This document shows, piece by piece, positions 1 through 5,156 of a DNA stretch of 9,141 nucleotides (within the stretch, counting starts at the first letter, position 1; every line of letters begins with the position of its first letter). The DNA comes from an uncultured Propioniciclava sp. Its GTDB lineage: Bacteria > Actinomycetota > Actinomycetes > Propionibacteriales > Propionibacteriaceae. The notes under the pieces are model-generated. The model was not told where the DNA came from. It was given only the letters and a program-made list of their open reading frames with translations, and searched no databases. Where the stretch lies: the NCBI GenBank assembly GCA_937872005.1, contig CALMPQ010000351.1, positions 1-9,141 of the forward strand, read 5' to 3'. A program made the translations under genes and the position numbers.

Positions 1-2
1 GC

Positions 3-8
3 TACACT
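3..8 (+). promoter_or_regulatory. Candidate -10 box for the NAD(P)-binding oxidoreductase
   Basis: TACACT matches the sigma-70-type TATAAT consensus at four of six positions and lies in a short AT-rich stretch in an otherwise very GC-rich window. Transcription would begin around 14-16. Any -35 element lies outside the window, so this rests on one hexamer and its position relative to the palindrome and ribosome site that follow. Confidence 0.4.
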
Positions 9-10
9 AG

Positions 11-28
11 TATTTGAATAATCAACTA
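11..28. promoter_or_regulatory. Imperfect palindrome, possible MarR-type operator
   Basis: The sequence has the form TA-N-TTGA-N4-TCAA-N-TA, with arms symmetric around 19/20. It sits directly downstream of the candidate -10 box, where a bound repressor would cover the transcription start. The right half (ATCAACTA) resembles half-sites of many MarR-family operators, and NAD(P)-binding oxidoreductases of this class are often controlled by MarR or HxlR regulators. The palindrome is seen directly; the regulator family is inference, because no regulator gene lies inside the window. Confidence 0.4.
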
Positions 29-30
29 CC

Positions 31-36
31 AAGGAG
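31..36 (+). promoter_or_regulatory. Ribosome binding site AAGGAG that decides the first gene's start
   Basis: AAGGAG is a near-perfect Shine-Dalgarno core. It lies four bases upstream of the in-frame codon ACG at 41-43. No ATG, GTG or TTG in the oxidoreductase frame follows at usable distance: the next in-frame ATG (71-73) is inside the nucleotide-binding loop. The site therefore argues for initiation at ACG rather than at the upstream TTG (14-16), which lies before it. Confidence 0.55.
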
Positions 37-40
37 TGTC

Positions 41-646
41 ACGAAGATCGCTGTCGTCGGTGCCACCGGCATGATCGGGTCCAGGGTCGTCGCGGAGGCC
101 GCAGGCCGTGGGCATGAGGTCGTCGCCCTGAGCCGCTCGGGCCAGGCCGTGGAGGGTGCCGCCGAGTCCCGCGCCCTCGACCTGAACGACACCGCCGCGA
201 TCGCCACCACCATCGCGGACGCCGACGCCACCGTCATCGCCGTCTCCGGCGCCCGGTCGGGTGGGACCGACGACGAGGTCTTCGCAGCGCACCGCGACCT
301 GATCGCCGCCGCTCCCGAGGGACGCGTGCTCGTGGTCGGCGGTGCCGGATCGCTCGAGGTCGACGGCGTCCGGCTCAAGGACACCCCGGGCTTCCCCGAC
401 TTCATCCTGGCCGAGGCCACGACGTTCTCGAACGTGCTCGACCAGTACCGCGCGAGCGAGGGTCTCGACTGGACGGTGCTGTGCCCCGCCCCGATGATCG
501 CCCCCGGTGAGCGCACCGGCGCCTACCGCGTCGGCGGCGACTCCGTCATCGGTGACTCCATCTCGGCCGAGAACTTCGCCGTCGCCCTGGTCGACGAACT
601 CGAGACCTCGGCCCACCGCGGCGCCCGCTTCACGGTCGCATCCTGA
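41..646 (+). CDS. NAD(P)-binding oxidoreductase (atypical SDR, NAD(P)H-binding family)
   Basis: This is a compact Rossmann-fold protein of about 201 residues, the usual size for the single-domain NAD(P)H-binding family (PF13460-like; YwnB and similar). The dinucleotide-binding loop GATGMIG is at residues 7-13 right after the first beta strand (KIAVV). The C-terminal half carries family features: a DWTVLCPAPMIAPGERTG segment, then ISAENFAVALVDELE and a terminal RFTV strand. No classical YxxxK catalytic pair is evident, so the substrate and even catalysis are unknown; a redox or stress-related reductase role is likely. The start is uncertain. ACG at 41 gives a protein beginning (M)KIAVVGATG like homologues and is preceded by AAGGAG. 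The alternative TTG at 14 would add nine residues lying over the palindrome and the ribosome site. The gene is followed 37 bases later by the DUF218 gene on the same strand. Confidence 0.85.
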   Translation, partial: TKIAVVGATGMIGSRVVAEAAGRGHEVVALSRSGQAVEGAAESRALDLNDTAAIATTIADADATVIAVSGARSGGTDDEVFAAHRDLIAAAPEGRVLVVGGAGSLEVDGVRLKDTPGFPDFILAEATTFSNVLDQYRASEGLDWTVLCPAPMIAPGERTGAYRVGGDSVIGDSISAENFAVALVDELETSAHRGARFTVAS

Positions 647-670
647 ACCGCCCGCCACACGAGCGCCGGG

Positions 671-676
671 TAACCT
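671..676 (+). promoter_or_regulatory. -10 box for a leaderless DUF218 transcript
   Basis: TAACCT fits the actinobacterial TANNNT -10 pattern and ends seven bases before the GTG at 684, so transcription would start at or next to the start codon. No Shine-Dalgarno sequence precedes the GTG, which fits a leaderless message. No good -35 match is seen 17-18 bases upstream. Confidence 0.5.
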
Positions 677-683
677 CGACGCC

Positions 684-1361
684 GTGAGCAACCGCCAGCG
701 CCCCCGCCGCCCACTTCTCAGGGCGGTGGGGGCGCTGTTCGCGCTCGCAGGCCTGGGCGCGCTGACCGTCGGCGGTCCCGCCCTCTGGACCCGCGCGATG
801 GCCCACGAGCGCAACCTCACGGCCGAGCAGGCCCCCGCGCGCGACGTCGCGATCATCTTCGGCGCCGAGATGTATCCGTCGGGTCGCCCCAGCCCCTACC
901 TCAAGGCTCGCCTCGACCTCGGCGTCACGCTCTTCAACGACGGCAAGGCCAAGGTCCTCCTCGTGTCGGGCGACAACGCCCCCGAGCACAACCGCGAGTC
1001 GACCAACATGAAGCGCTACCTGGTCGCGCAGGGCGTCCCGGCCGACCGCATCGTCGAGGACGAGTACGGCCTCGACACCTATGACACGTGCGTCCGCGCG
1101 CGCGAGGTGTTCGGCCTCACCGAGGCCCTCCTGGTCAGCCAGCGCTACCACCTGCACCGCGCGGTCGCGACCTGCCGTGCCATCGGGGTGGACGCCGTGG
1201 GCGTGGGTGACATCTCGGTCAAGCGCACCTCGAAGCGGTGGGACGACTTCGCCCAGCGCGAGCTCGGCGCCAACCTGAAGATGGTCTGGGACCTCGCGAC
1301 CCGCCGCACCCCGAACCTCGACGGCGACCCGGACGCCGTCAGCTCCGCCCTGCGCCGCTGA
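684..1361 (+). CDS. SanA/YdcF-type DUF218 membrane-anchored envelope protein
   Basis: A 225-residue protein with a basic N terminus (RQRPRRPLLR) and one hydrophobic segment at about 11-35, so it should be inserted in the membrane with the main domain outside. The DUF218 domain runs from about 54 to 200: DVAIIFGAEMYPSGRPSPYL, then KVLLVSGDN (90-98), YLVAQGVPADRI (112-123), DTYDTC (131-136) and SQRYHLHRA (152-160), all in the order typical of SanA. E. coli SanA affects vancomycin exclusion, and the related ElyC acts in envelope or lipid-carrier metabolism; the reaction is not established, so a cell-wall barrier role is the most that can be said. GTG at 684 was chosen because the domain and membrane anchor follow immediately and a -10 box lies just upstream. 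The same frame stays open back to 507, but that stretch overlaps the preceding gene and has no family similarity. The 3' end overlaps the convergent MFS gene by 23 bases. Confidence 0.88.
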   Translation: MSNRQRPRRPLLRAVGALFALAGLGALTVGGPALWTRAMAHERNLTAEQAPARDVAIIFGAEMYPSGRPSPYLKARLDLGVTLFNDGKAKVLLVSGDNAPEHNRESTNMKRYLVAQGVPADRIVEDEYGLDTYDTCVRAREVFGLTEALLVSQRYHLHRAVATCRAIGVDAVGVGDISVKRTSKRWDDFAQRELGANLKMVWDLATRRTPNLDGDPDAVSSALRR

Positions 1362-2787
1362 CCGCAGGGCGGGAGAACGCACCCTTCGGCACGCCGACCA
1401 GCAGCACCAGCGCGCACACGGCGGCGGTGAGGCCGCACAGCGCCCAGACGATCAGGTAGCCCGACAGCGGCGCAGCGGTCTCGCCCGCCTCCACGGCTGC
1501 CGACGACACCCCGTGGAACAGCGCCACCCCGAACACCGCCGACGCGATCGAACCGCCGACCGTCTTGGTCGCGTTCGTCAGCCCGGTCGCCATGCCCGAG
1601 CGCTCCTCGGGGGCCGCCGCAGCCGCCGCGGCCGGCAGCGCGGCGACCAGCAGCCCCGAACCCAACCCGGCGATCACCATGTTGGTCAGCGTCTGCGCCA
1701 ACGTGTCGTGGAACGGCAGGAACAGCAGGTACCCCACCGCCACGAACGTCGAGGCCGCCACCAGCGCGCCGCGTGGGCTCAACAGCCGGGACGCCGTGGG
1801 CAACAGCAGCGCTCCCACGGCCAACGCGAGCACGTAGGCGCCGATGATGTAGGAGACGGTCCCGGCCGTGAGGCCCAGCCCGTACCCGTTCGCGACCGGG
1901 TCGGTGCGCGCGAACGTCGACAGCGGCACCTGCGCCCCGAGCACCGAGACGCCGAACAGCATCGCCGTCAGCTGCACCGGCCACTGCGCGGGAGCGGCCA
2001 GCATGCGCACGTCGACCAAGGGCTCCTCGACGCGCAGCGAGTGCCGCACGAACGGCACCAGCAGCGCGAACGCGCCGAGCAGGGCCGCCCAGGTCCACGG
2101 CGAGCCGATGCCGAGCAGGCGCACCAGCGACAGCCCCGCCATGAGCGTGACCAGTGACGCGGTGAGCCAGGCGATGCCGCCGATGTCCAACCGGCCCGAC
2201 ACGGTCGGCGGCATCGACGGCACCCACACGGCGATCGCGGCCAGGCACAGGGTCACGGCCACGGCAGGCAGGGCCAGCACCACGGCGAACGGCAGCACGT
2301 CGACCAGGGCACCCCCGGCCAGGGCGCCGGCGATCACGCCGGCCTCGAGCGCGAACACGAGGACGGCGGCAGCGCGGCGGGTGTCGCCCGGGGCGTCCAC
2401 GGCCTGCGCGCGCCGGGAGGCGAGGTAGATGATCGCCACCTCCAGCGGCAGCCAAACCGTGTAGGCCCCCTGCAGGCCCCACGCGACGAGCAGGGTCGCG
2501 AACGTCGGTGCCACCGCCACCGCCCACGAGGCGAGCGCCGTGATCGCGGTCGACACCAGCAGGATGCGCTTGTGCCCCCACAAGTCGCCCATCTTGGCCA
2601 GGATTGGCACCGCCAGCGCCGACACCATGAGTTGAGTCGCCTCGAGCCAGTTCACGTCGGCGTCGTGCACGCCGACATGACGCGCGATGTCGGTCAGGAT
2701 CGGCGTGTAGTACCCCTGCAGGATCCCCGACGTCACCTCGACCAGCGCCAACGCCGCGACGAGCGCACCCAGCCCCTGGAACCGCAT
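1339..2787 (-). CDS. MFS transporter, DHA2-like (14-helix type) efflux permease
   Basis: A 482-residue, very hydrophobic protein; length and spacing fit the 14-helix DHA2 drug:proton antiporter branch of the major facilitator superfamily. The cytoplasmic loop motif GDLWGHKRI (67-75) matches MFS motif A. A glycine-rich ALEAGVIAGALAGGAL segment (146-161) occupies the place of the antiporter motif C, although its usual proline is replaced. RLDIGGIAWL (199-208) and EERSGMATGLTNATKTVGG (394-412) match later DHA2 positions. A run of seven or more alanines (385-392) precedes the latter loop. It probably uses the proton gradient to export a small molecule; the substrate is unknown. ATG at 2787 was chosen because it follows GAGGAGG by four bases and overlaps the upstream peptidase stop (TGATG), implying translational coupling. 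The frame is open further upstream only as an out-of-frame shadow of the peptidase. The 3' end overlaps the convergent DUF218 gene by 23 bases. Confidence 0.9.
   Translation of the reverse strand: MRFQGLGALVAALALVEVTSGILQGYYTPILTDIARHVGVHDADVNWLEATQLMVSALAVPILAKMGDLWGHKRILLVSTAITALASWAVAVAPTFATLLVAWGLQGAYTVWLPLEVAIIYLASRRAQAVDAPGDTRRAAAVLVFALEAGVIAGALAGGALVDVLPFAVVLALPAVAVTLCLAAIAVWVPSMPPTVSGRLDIGGIAWLTASLVTLMAGLSLVRLLGIGSPWTWAALLGAFALLVPFVRHSLRVEEPLVDVRMLAAPAQWPVQLTAMLFGVSVLGAQVPLSTFARTDPVANGYGLGLTAGTVSYIIGAYVLALAVGALLLPTASRLLSPRGALVAASTFVAVGYLLFLPFHDTLAQTLTNMVIAGLGSGLLVAALPAAAAAAAPEERSGMATGLTNATKTVGGSIASAVFGVALFHGVSSAAVEAGETAAPLSGYLIVWALCGLTAAVCALVLLVGVPKGAFSRPAVSGAGRS
1345..1372. terminator. 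Hairpin across the DUF218/MFS convergent junction
   Basis: CCGCCCTGCG (1345-1354) and CGCAGGGCGG (1363-1372) form a perfect 10-bp stem with an 8-base loop containing the DUF218 stop codon. The stem can be extended by three pairs if one base is bulged. It lies at the 3' end of both converging genes and would fold on either strand, which suits a bidirectional terminator. Neither side has a T-tract, so termination would be of the U-less type often proposed for GC-rich actinobacteria. Confidence 0.6.
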
Positions 2788-4106
2788 CAGGCCTCCTCGA
2801 TCAAGCGGGTCACGAACCGGACGCCCTCGGCGAGGGTCGCCACCGCCACCTGTTCGTCGGCGGCGTGGATGCGGGCGCGGTCGGCGTCCGACAACCGCAG
2901 CGGGGCGAAGCGGTAGACGTGGTCGCACCACGGGGAGAACCGGCGCGCATCGGTTGCGCCGTTCTGCACGTACGGCGCGGCGATTGCGTCGGGGAACACC
3001 TCGCCGACCAGCCGCACCAGGAGAGCCCAGCGGTCGTCGTCGGTGCGCGAGGTGCGGGACGCCTCGGTCGCCCCCTCCACACTCACCGTGATCGACCTGT
3101 CCGCGACGGCGCGCCGCACGTGCGCGACGGCGTCCGCCACGGTGGTGGCCGGGTCGAGCCGGACGTTGACCACCGCCTCGGCCCTGGTTGCCAGCACGTT
3201 GGACGCTTGCGACCCGCTCAGCTGCGTCACGGCCATCGTGGTGCGGGCCGTCGCGGCGGTCTCGGGGCCGAGCGCGACGAGCAGGCGCGCGAAGACGGGG
3301 GAGAGGGTGTCCGCGCGGGTGTAGAGCGCGCGCAGCGGGGCGGGGGCGTGGGCTCCAAGTGTGCGCAGCATTTCGCGGGTCGGTGCGGCGAGGCGCGGGG
3401 GAAAGGGGCGGCGCTCAAGGCGGAGGACTGCGCGGGCGATCCGCGCCGTGGCGCCACCCCGGTGCGGCGTGGACGCGTGCCCGCCCTGGTCGGTCGTGGT
3501 GAGCCGCAGCGTGGCGATGCCCTTCTCGGCGACGGCGATCATCGCCGCCGGGCGGTCGACGCCCGGCAGCACCCCGGCCTCGACCACCGCCCCACCTTCG
3601 TCCAGCACCAGCCACGGCCGGACGCCCCGCTCGCGCAGGTGGTCGACCGCCGCCTGGGCGGTGGTCCCGGCGACCTCCTCGTCGTCGCCGAAGAGCAGCC
3701 AGATGTCGCGGGTGGGGGTGAATCCGCGGGTCAACAGGGATTCCACGGCCTCGCAGATCGTCATCAGCATGCCCTTGTCGTCGACGGTGCCGCGGCCGAC
3801 GAGCTTGCCGTCGACCTCGCGGGCGGTGAACGGGTCACCCGTCCAGTCCTGGCCCGTGACCGGGACGACGTCCTGGTGGGCCATGAGGACGAGCGCGTCG
3901 GCGTCCGGGGTGGTGCCGGGCCAGCGGAACAGCAACCCGTGGCATCCGACGGCGGTGCGTTCGCACGCGGCGAACAGGCGCGGATAGAGCTCGCGGAGGG
4001 TCGCGTGGAGCGCGTCGAAGGGCCCCGGATCGGTGCCCCCCGGATCGGCGGAGGCAATCGTCGGGTGGGCGACCAGCCGGGCGAGTCGAGCGGCGAGTGC
4101 GTCCAT
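2787..4106 (-). CDS. M20 family metallopeptidase, PM20D1/CPS1-like
   Basis: A 439-residue dizinc hydrolase of the M20 (ArgE/DapE/CPS1/PM20D1) family, at the family's usual length and apparently complete. Expected active-site residues are present in order: MAHQDVVP (H77 metal ligand, D79), GRGTVDDKG (D109 bridging), FGDDEEVAGT (E143 likely catalytic base, E144 metal), LDEGG (D169 metal), GGHAS (H210 in the dimerisation domain, about 195-310) and IHAADE (H414 last metal ligand). The C-terminal QNGATDARRF (381-390) and VYRFAPL resemble the PM20D1/CPS1 branch, which cleaves or forms N-acyl amino acids or dipeptides, more than ArgE or DapE. No signal peptide is seen, so it should be cytoplasmic. 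It is the first gene of an operon with the MFS transporter. The start lies six bases after a TAGCCT -10 box, and the promoter carries repeated boxes. The substrate is unknown. Confidence 0.92.
   Translation of the reverse strand: MDALAARLARLVAHPTIASADPGGTDPGPFDALHATLRELYPRLFAACERTAVGCHGLLFRWPGTTPDADALVLMAHQDVVPVTGQDWTGDPFTAREVDGKLVGRGTVDDKGMLMTICEAVESLLTRGFTPTRDIWLLFGDDEEVAGTTAQAAVDHLRERGVRPWLVLDEGGAVVEAGVLPGVDRPAAMIAVAEKGIATLRLTTTDQGGHASTPHRGGATARIARAVLRLERRPFPPRLAAPTREMLRTLGAHAPAPLRALYTRADTLSPVFARLLVALGPETAATARTTMAVTQLSGSQASNVLATRAEAVVNVRLDPATTVADAVAHVRRAVADRSITVSVEGATEASRTSRTDDDRWALLVRLVGEVFPDAIAAPYVQNGATDARRFSPWCDHVYRFAPLRLSDADRARIHAADEQVAVATLAEGVRFVTRLIEEA
2792..2798 (-). promoter_or_regulatory. 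Ribosome binding site for the MFS gene inside the M20 gene
   Basis: On the minus strand GAGGAGG is followed by CCTG and then ATG at 2787. It is encoded by the last codons of the peptidase (GAG GAG GCC TGA). It is the strongest Shine-Dalgarno in the window and supports coupled translation of the two-gene operon, in contrast to the leaderless-looking genes around it. Confidence 0.75.
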
Positions 4107-4112
4107 CGCGTC

Positions 4113-4141
4113 AGGCTAGCGCCGACAGCCTGCCCTTTCAC
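4113..4141 (-). promoter_or_regulatory. Promoter of the M20-MFS operon
   Basis: On the minus strand GTGAAA (4141-4136, four of six to TTGACA), a 17-base spacer and TAGCCT (4118-4113, TANNNT) form a plausible sigma-70-type promoter. The -10 box ends six bases before the ATG, predicting a leaderless or nearly leaderless message. One copy of the 13-base repeat fills the spacer, so a protein bound there would block RNA polymerase. Confidence 0.55.
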
Positions 4142-4177
4142 CGCCGACAGCCTGCCTTTATTGGGCCGACAGCCTGC
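4121..4177. repeat. Three 13-base boxes at 22-base period (putative operator array)
   Basis: GCCGACAGCCTGC occurs without mismatch at 4121-4133, 4143-4155 and 4165-4177, so starts are exactly 22 bases apart (about two helical turns) with 9-base spacers. The first two copies share a few more bases (C, then TTT). The period is not a multiple of three and the region is non-coding, so coding repeats do not explain it. The first copy lies between the -35 and -10 of the M20 promoter, the second just upstream of the -35 and the third a further two turns upstream, all on one face of the helix. This layout suggests cooperative binding of a regulator. A decayed dispersed repeat is the main alternative. 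Confidence 0.85.
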
Positions 4178-4183
4178 GAACCC

Positions 4184-4197
4184 AGCCCCTAGGGCCT
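4184..4197. promoter_or_regulatory. Palindrome in the divergent intergenic region
   Basis: AGCCCCTAGGGCCT is a 14-bp inverted repeat with a perfect CCCTAGGG core (4187-4194) and one mismatched pair. It separates the 22-base-period boxes from the second repeat pair. It could be a binding site or a small hairpin; nothing identifies its partner. Confidence 0.35.
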
Positions 4198-4255
4198 CCG
4201 ACTTTGGTGCCACGAACGCGTGTCGTATCCGCCGAGCAAGTCCTACTTTGGTGCC
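4197..4255. repeat. Direct repeat pair TCCNACTTTGGTGCC, 44 bases apart
   Basis: Copies at 4197-4211 and 4241-4255 match at 14 of 15 positions (G or T at the fourth), with an identical 11-base core. The 44-base offset is twice the 22-base period of the neighbouring boxes. Each copy resembles half of a longer palindrome ending in GGTGCC. The pair lies between the divergent peptidase and carbonic anhydrase genes and could act on either, or be a remnant of a dispersed intergenic repeat. Confidence 0.7.
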
Positions 4256-4292
4256 GAGAGCCCGCGCTCGCCGCACCAGATGGGCGATTCTC

Positions 4293-4321
4293 GGGACAAG
4301 GGGCGTTTGAGACGATTCAGT
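4293..4321 (+). promoter_or_regulatory. Weak promoter candidate for the carbonic anhydrase gene
   Basis: GGGACA (4293-4298, four of six to TTGACA), a 17-base spacer and TTCAGT (4316-4321, three of six to TATAAT) would place the transcription start next to the ATG at 4329. The matches are poor. It is listed only because no better plus-strand promoter was seen between 4200 and 4328. Confidence 0.22.
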
Positions 4322-4341
4322 GGGGTTCATGGAACCCCCAC
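4320..4341 (+). promoter_or_regulatory. Inverted repeat with the carbonic anhydrase start codon in its loop
   Basis: GGGGTTC (4322-4328) and GAACCCC (4332-4338) flank ATG (4329-4331) as a 3-base loop, giving a 7-bp stem. Two more pairs (4321 with 4340, 4320 with 4341) form if one C is bulged. Folded RNA would expose only the start codon in the loop and hide the surrounding ribosome contacts. Control of translation is inference; the repeat itself is exact. Confidence 0.5.
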
Positions 4342-5090
4342 GAAACCCCCTCACCCGCCGCGGACTCCTCACCCTCACGGGTGCGGCCGCCGCTGGTGTC
4401 GTGCTGTCTTCCTGCACGGCCGCCCCCACCACCTCCGCCCCTCAACCCGCCACGCCCACACCCACCCCTACCGAGGCGCCGGCCACCTCCGACGTCCCGG
4501 CGAACCCCACGCCCGAACAGGCGCTGGCCCTCCTCAAGAACGGCAACGCGCGGTATGCCGCCGCCCGGCCCGAGCCCATCAACGAATCCGTGGAGCGCCG
4601 GGCCGAGGTCGCCACCGGGCAGTCCCCTTTCGCGACGATCGTGTCCTGCGTCGACTCGCGGGTGCCTCCGGAGCTCGTCTTCGACCGCGGCCTCGGTGAC
4701 CTGTTCGTCGTGCGGTCCGCCGGGCAGGTGCTCGACAAGGCGATCGTTGGCAGCGTCGAGTACGGCATGGACCATCTGCACATCCCGTTGATCGTCGTGG
4801 CGGGCCACTCGGCCTGCGGGGCGGTGACCGCGGCGGTCGAGGCGTCCGCGTCGGGTGGGCACGCGCCCGGTGACATCGCCTACCTGGTCGAGGAGATCAC
4901 ACCGGCCGTCGAGGCGGTGAAGGCTCAAGGTGGTGACACCGTGGCCCTGGCGATCGCCGAGCAGGCGCGCTCGGTCGCCAAGGAGCTGTCTGAGAACGCG
5001 ATCATCGCCCAGGCCATCGCTGACGGCAAGGTGAAGGTCGTCAGCGCCGTCTACGACCTGGCATCCGGCAAGGTCGACTTCCACTCCTGA
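4329..5090 (+). CDS. Exported lipoprotein beta-carbonic anhydrase
   Basis: A beta-class carbonic anhydrase of 253 residues, interconverting CO2 and bicarbonate. The zinc and catalytic signature is intact: SCVDSR (C107, D109, R111) and AGHSACG (H160, C163). The enzyme domain spans about 62-250. The N terminus is an export signal: a twin arginine in LTRRGLLTL (R10, R11), a hydrophobic stretch with AAAAG, then lipobox LSSC (lipid-modified C29). This predicts Tat export of the folded zinc protein and anchoring on the outer face of the membrane. A Pro/Thr/Ala linker (about 30-62) follows, as expected for a tethered domain. ATG at 4329 was preferred over GTG at 4320 because it puts the twin arginines at the usual distance from the start; the two differ by only three residues. 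No strong Shine-Dalgarno is seen. The gene is divergent from the M20 operon and is followed by a strong hairpin. Confidence 0.93.
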   Translation: MEPPRNPLTRRGLLTLTGAAAAGVVLSSCTAAPTTSAPQPATPTPTPTEAPATSDVPANPTPEQALALLKNGNARYAAARPEPINESVERRAEVATGQSPFATIVSCVDSRVPPELVFDRGLGDLFVVRSAGQVLDKAIVGSVEYGMDHLHIPLIVVAGHSACGAVTAAVEASASGGHAPGDIAYLVEEITPAVEAVKAQGGDTVALAIAEQARSVAKELSENAIIAQAIADGKVKVVSAVYDLASGKVDFHS

Positions 5091-5106
5091 CACATTCCCA
5101 CCACTC

Positions 5107-5139
5107 CCGCCGAGGGCCCGGATCGCGGGCTCTCGGCGG
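5107..5139 (+). terminator. 14-bp hairpin after the carbonic anhydrase gene
   Basis: CCGCCGAGGGCCCG (5107-5120) and CGGGCTCTCGGCGG (5126-5139) pair over all 14 positions (one G-U) around a 5-base loop, starting 17 bases after the carbonic anhydrase stop. There is no T-tract, so it is a U-less terminator candidate. The right arm ends three bases before the extended -10-like element of argS, so it also insulates or constrains the argS promoter. Confidence 0.7.
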
Positions 5140-5141
5140 TG

Positions 5142-5150
5142 TGGGATCAT
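5142..5150 (+). promoter_or_regulatory. Extended -10-like element for argS
   Basis: TGGGATCAT reads as an extended -10 (TGN plus GATCAT, three of six to TATAAT) and ends six bases before the argS ATG, which fits leaderless initiation. The match is moderate. GGAG at 5151-5154 is too close to the ATG (two bases) to serve as a good Shine-Dalgarno. Confidence 0.35.
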
Positions 5151-5156
5151 GGAGCA

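Noticed and set aside
507..683. In-frame upstream extension of the DUF218 gene
   Set aside because: It overlaps the oxidoreductase coding region and reads as low-complexity Ser/Thr/Pro without family similarity. The -10 box at 671 and the anchor after 684 favour the GTG at 684.
1145..2581. Second minus-strand frame over the MFS gene, extending under DUF218
   Set aside because: The composition is almost only Arg, Gly, Ala and Val with no hydrophobic helix pattern. The neighbouring frame carries MFS motifs and 14-helix hydrophobicity.
4121..4177. CRISPR array interpretation of the 22-base-period repeat
   Set aside because: The 13-base repeats and 9-base spacers are far too short, two spacers share bases and no cas gene is nearby.
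2865..4310. Long plus-strand open frame opposite the M20 peptidase
   Set aside because: The peptidase on the other strand has all active-site motifs in order, while this frame has none. It also runs through the intergenic repeats.
4107..4328. tRNA or small RNA gene in the only sizeable intergenic region
   Set aside because: No cloverleaf-like arms or T-loop motif are seen. The repeats and promoter-like boxes explain most of the region.
5139..5156. GTG at 5139 as argS start
   Set aside because: It begins on the last bases of the hairpin's right arm and adds six non-conserved residues. ATG at 5157 gives the standard N terminus.
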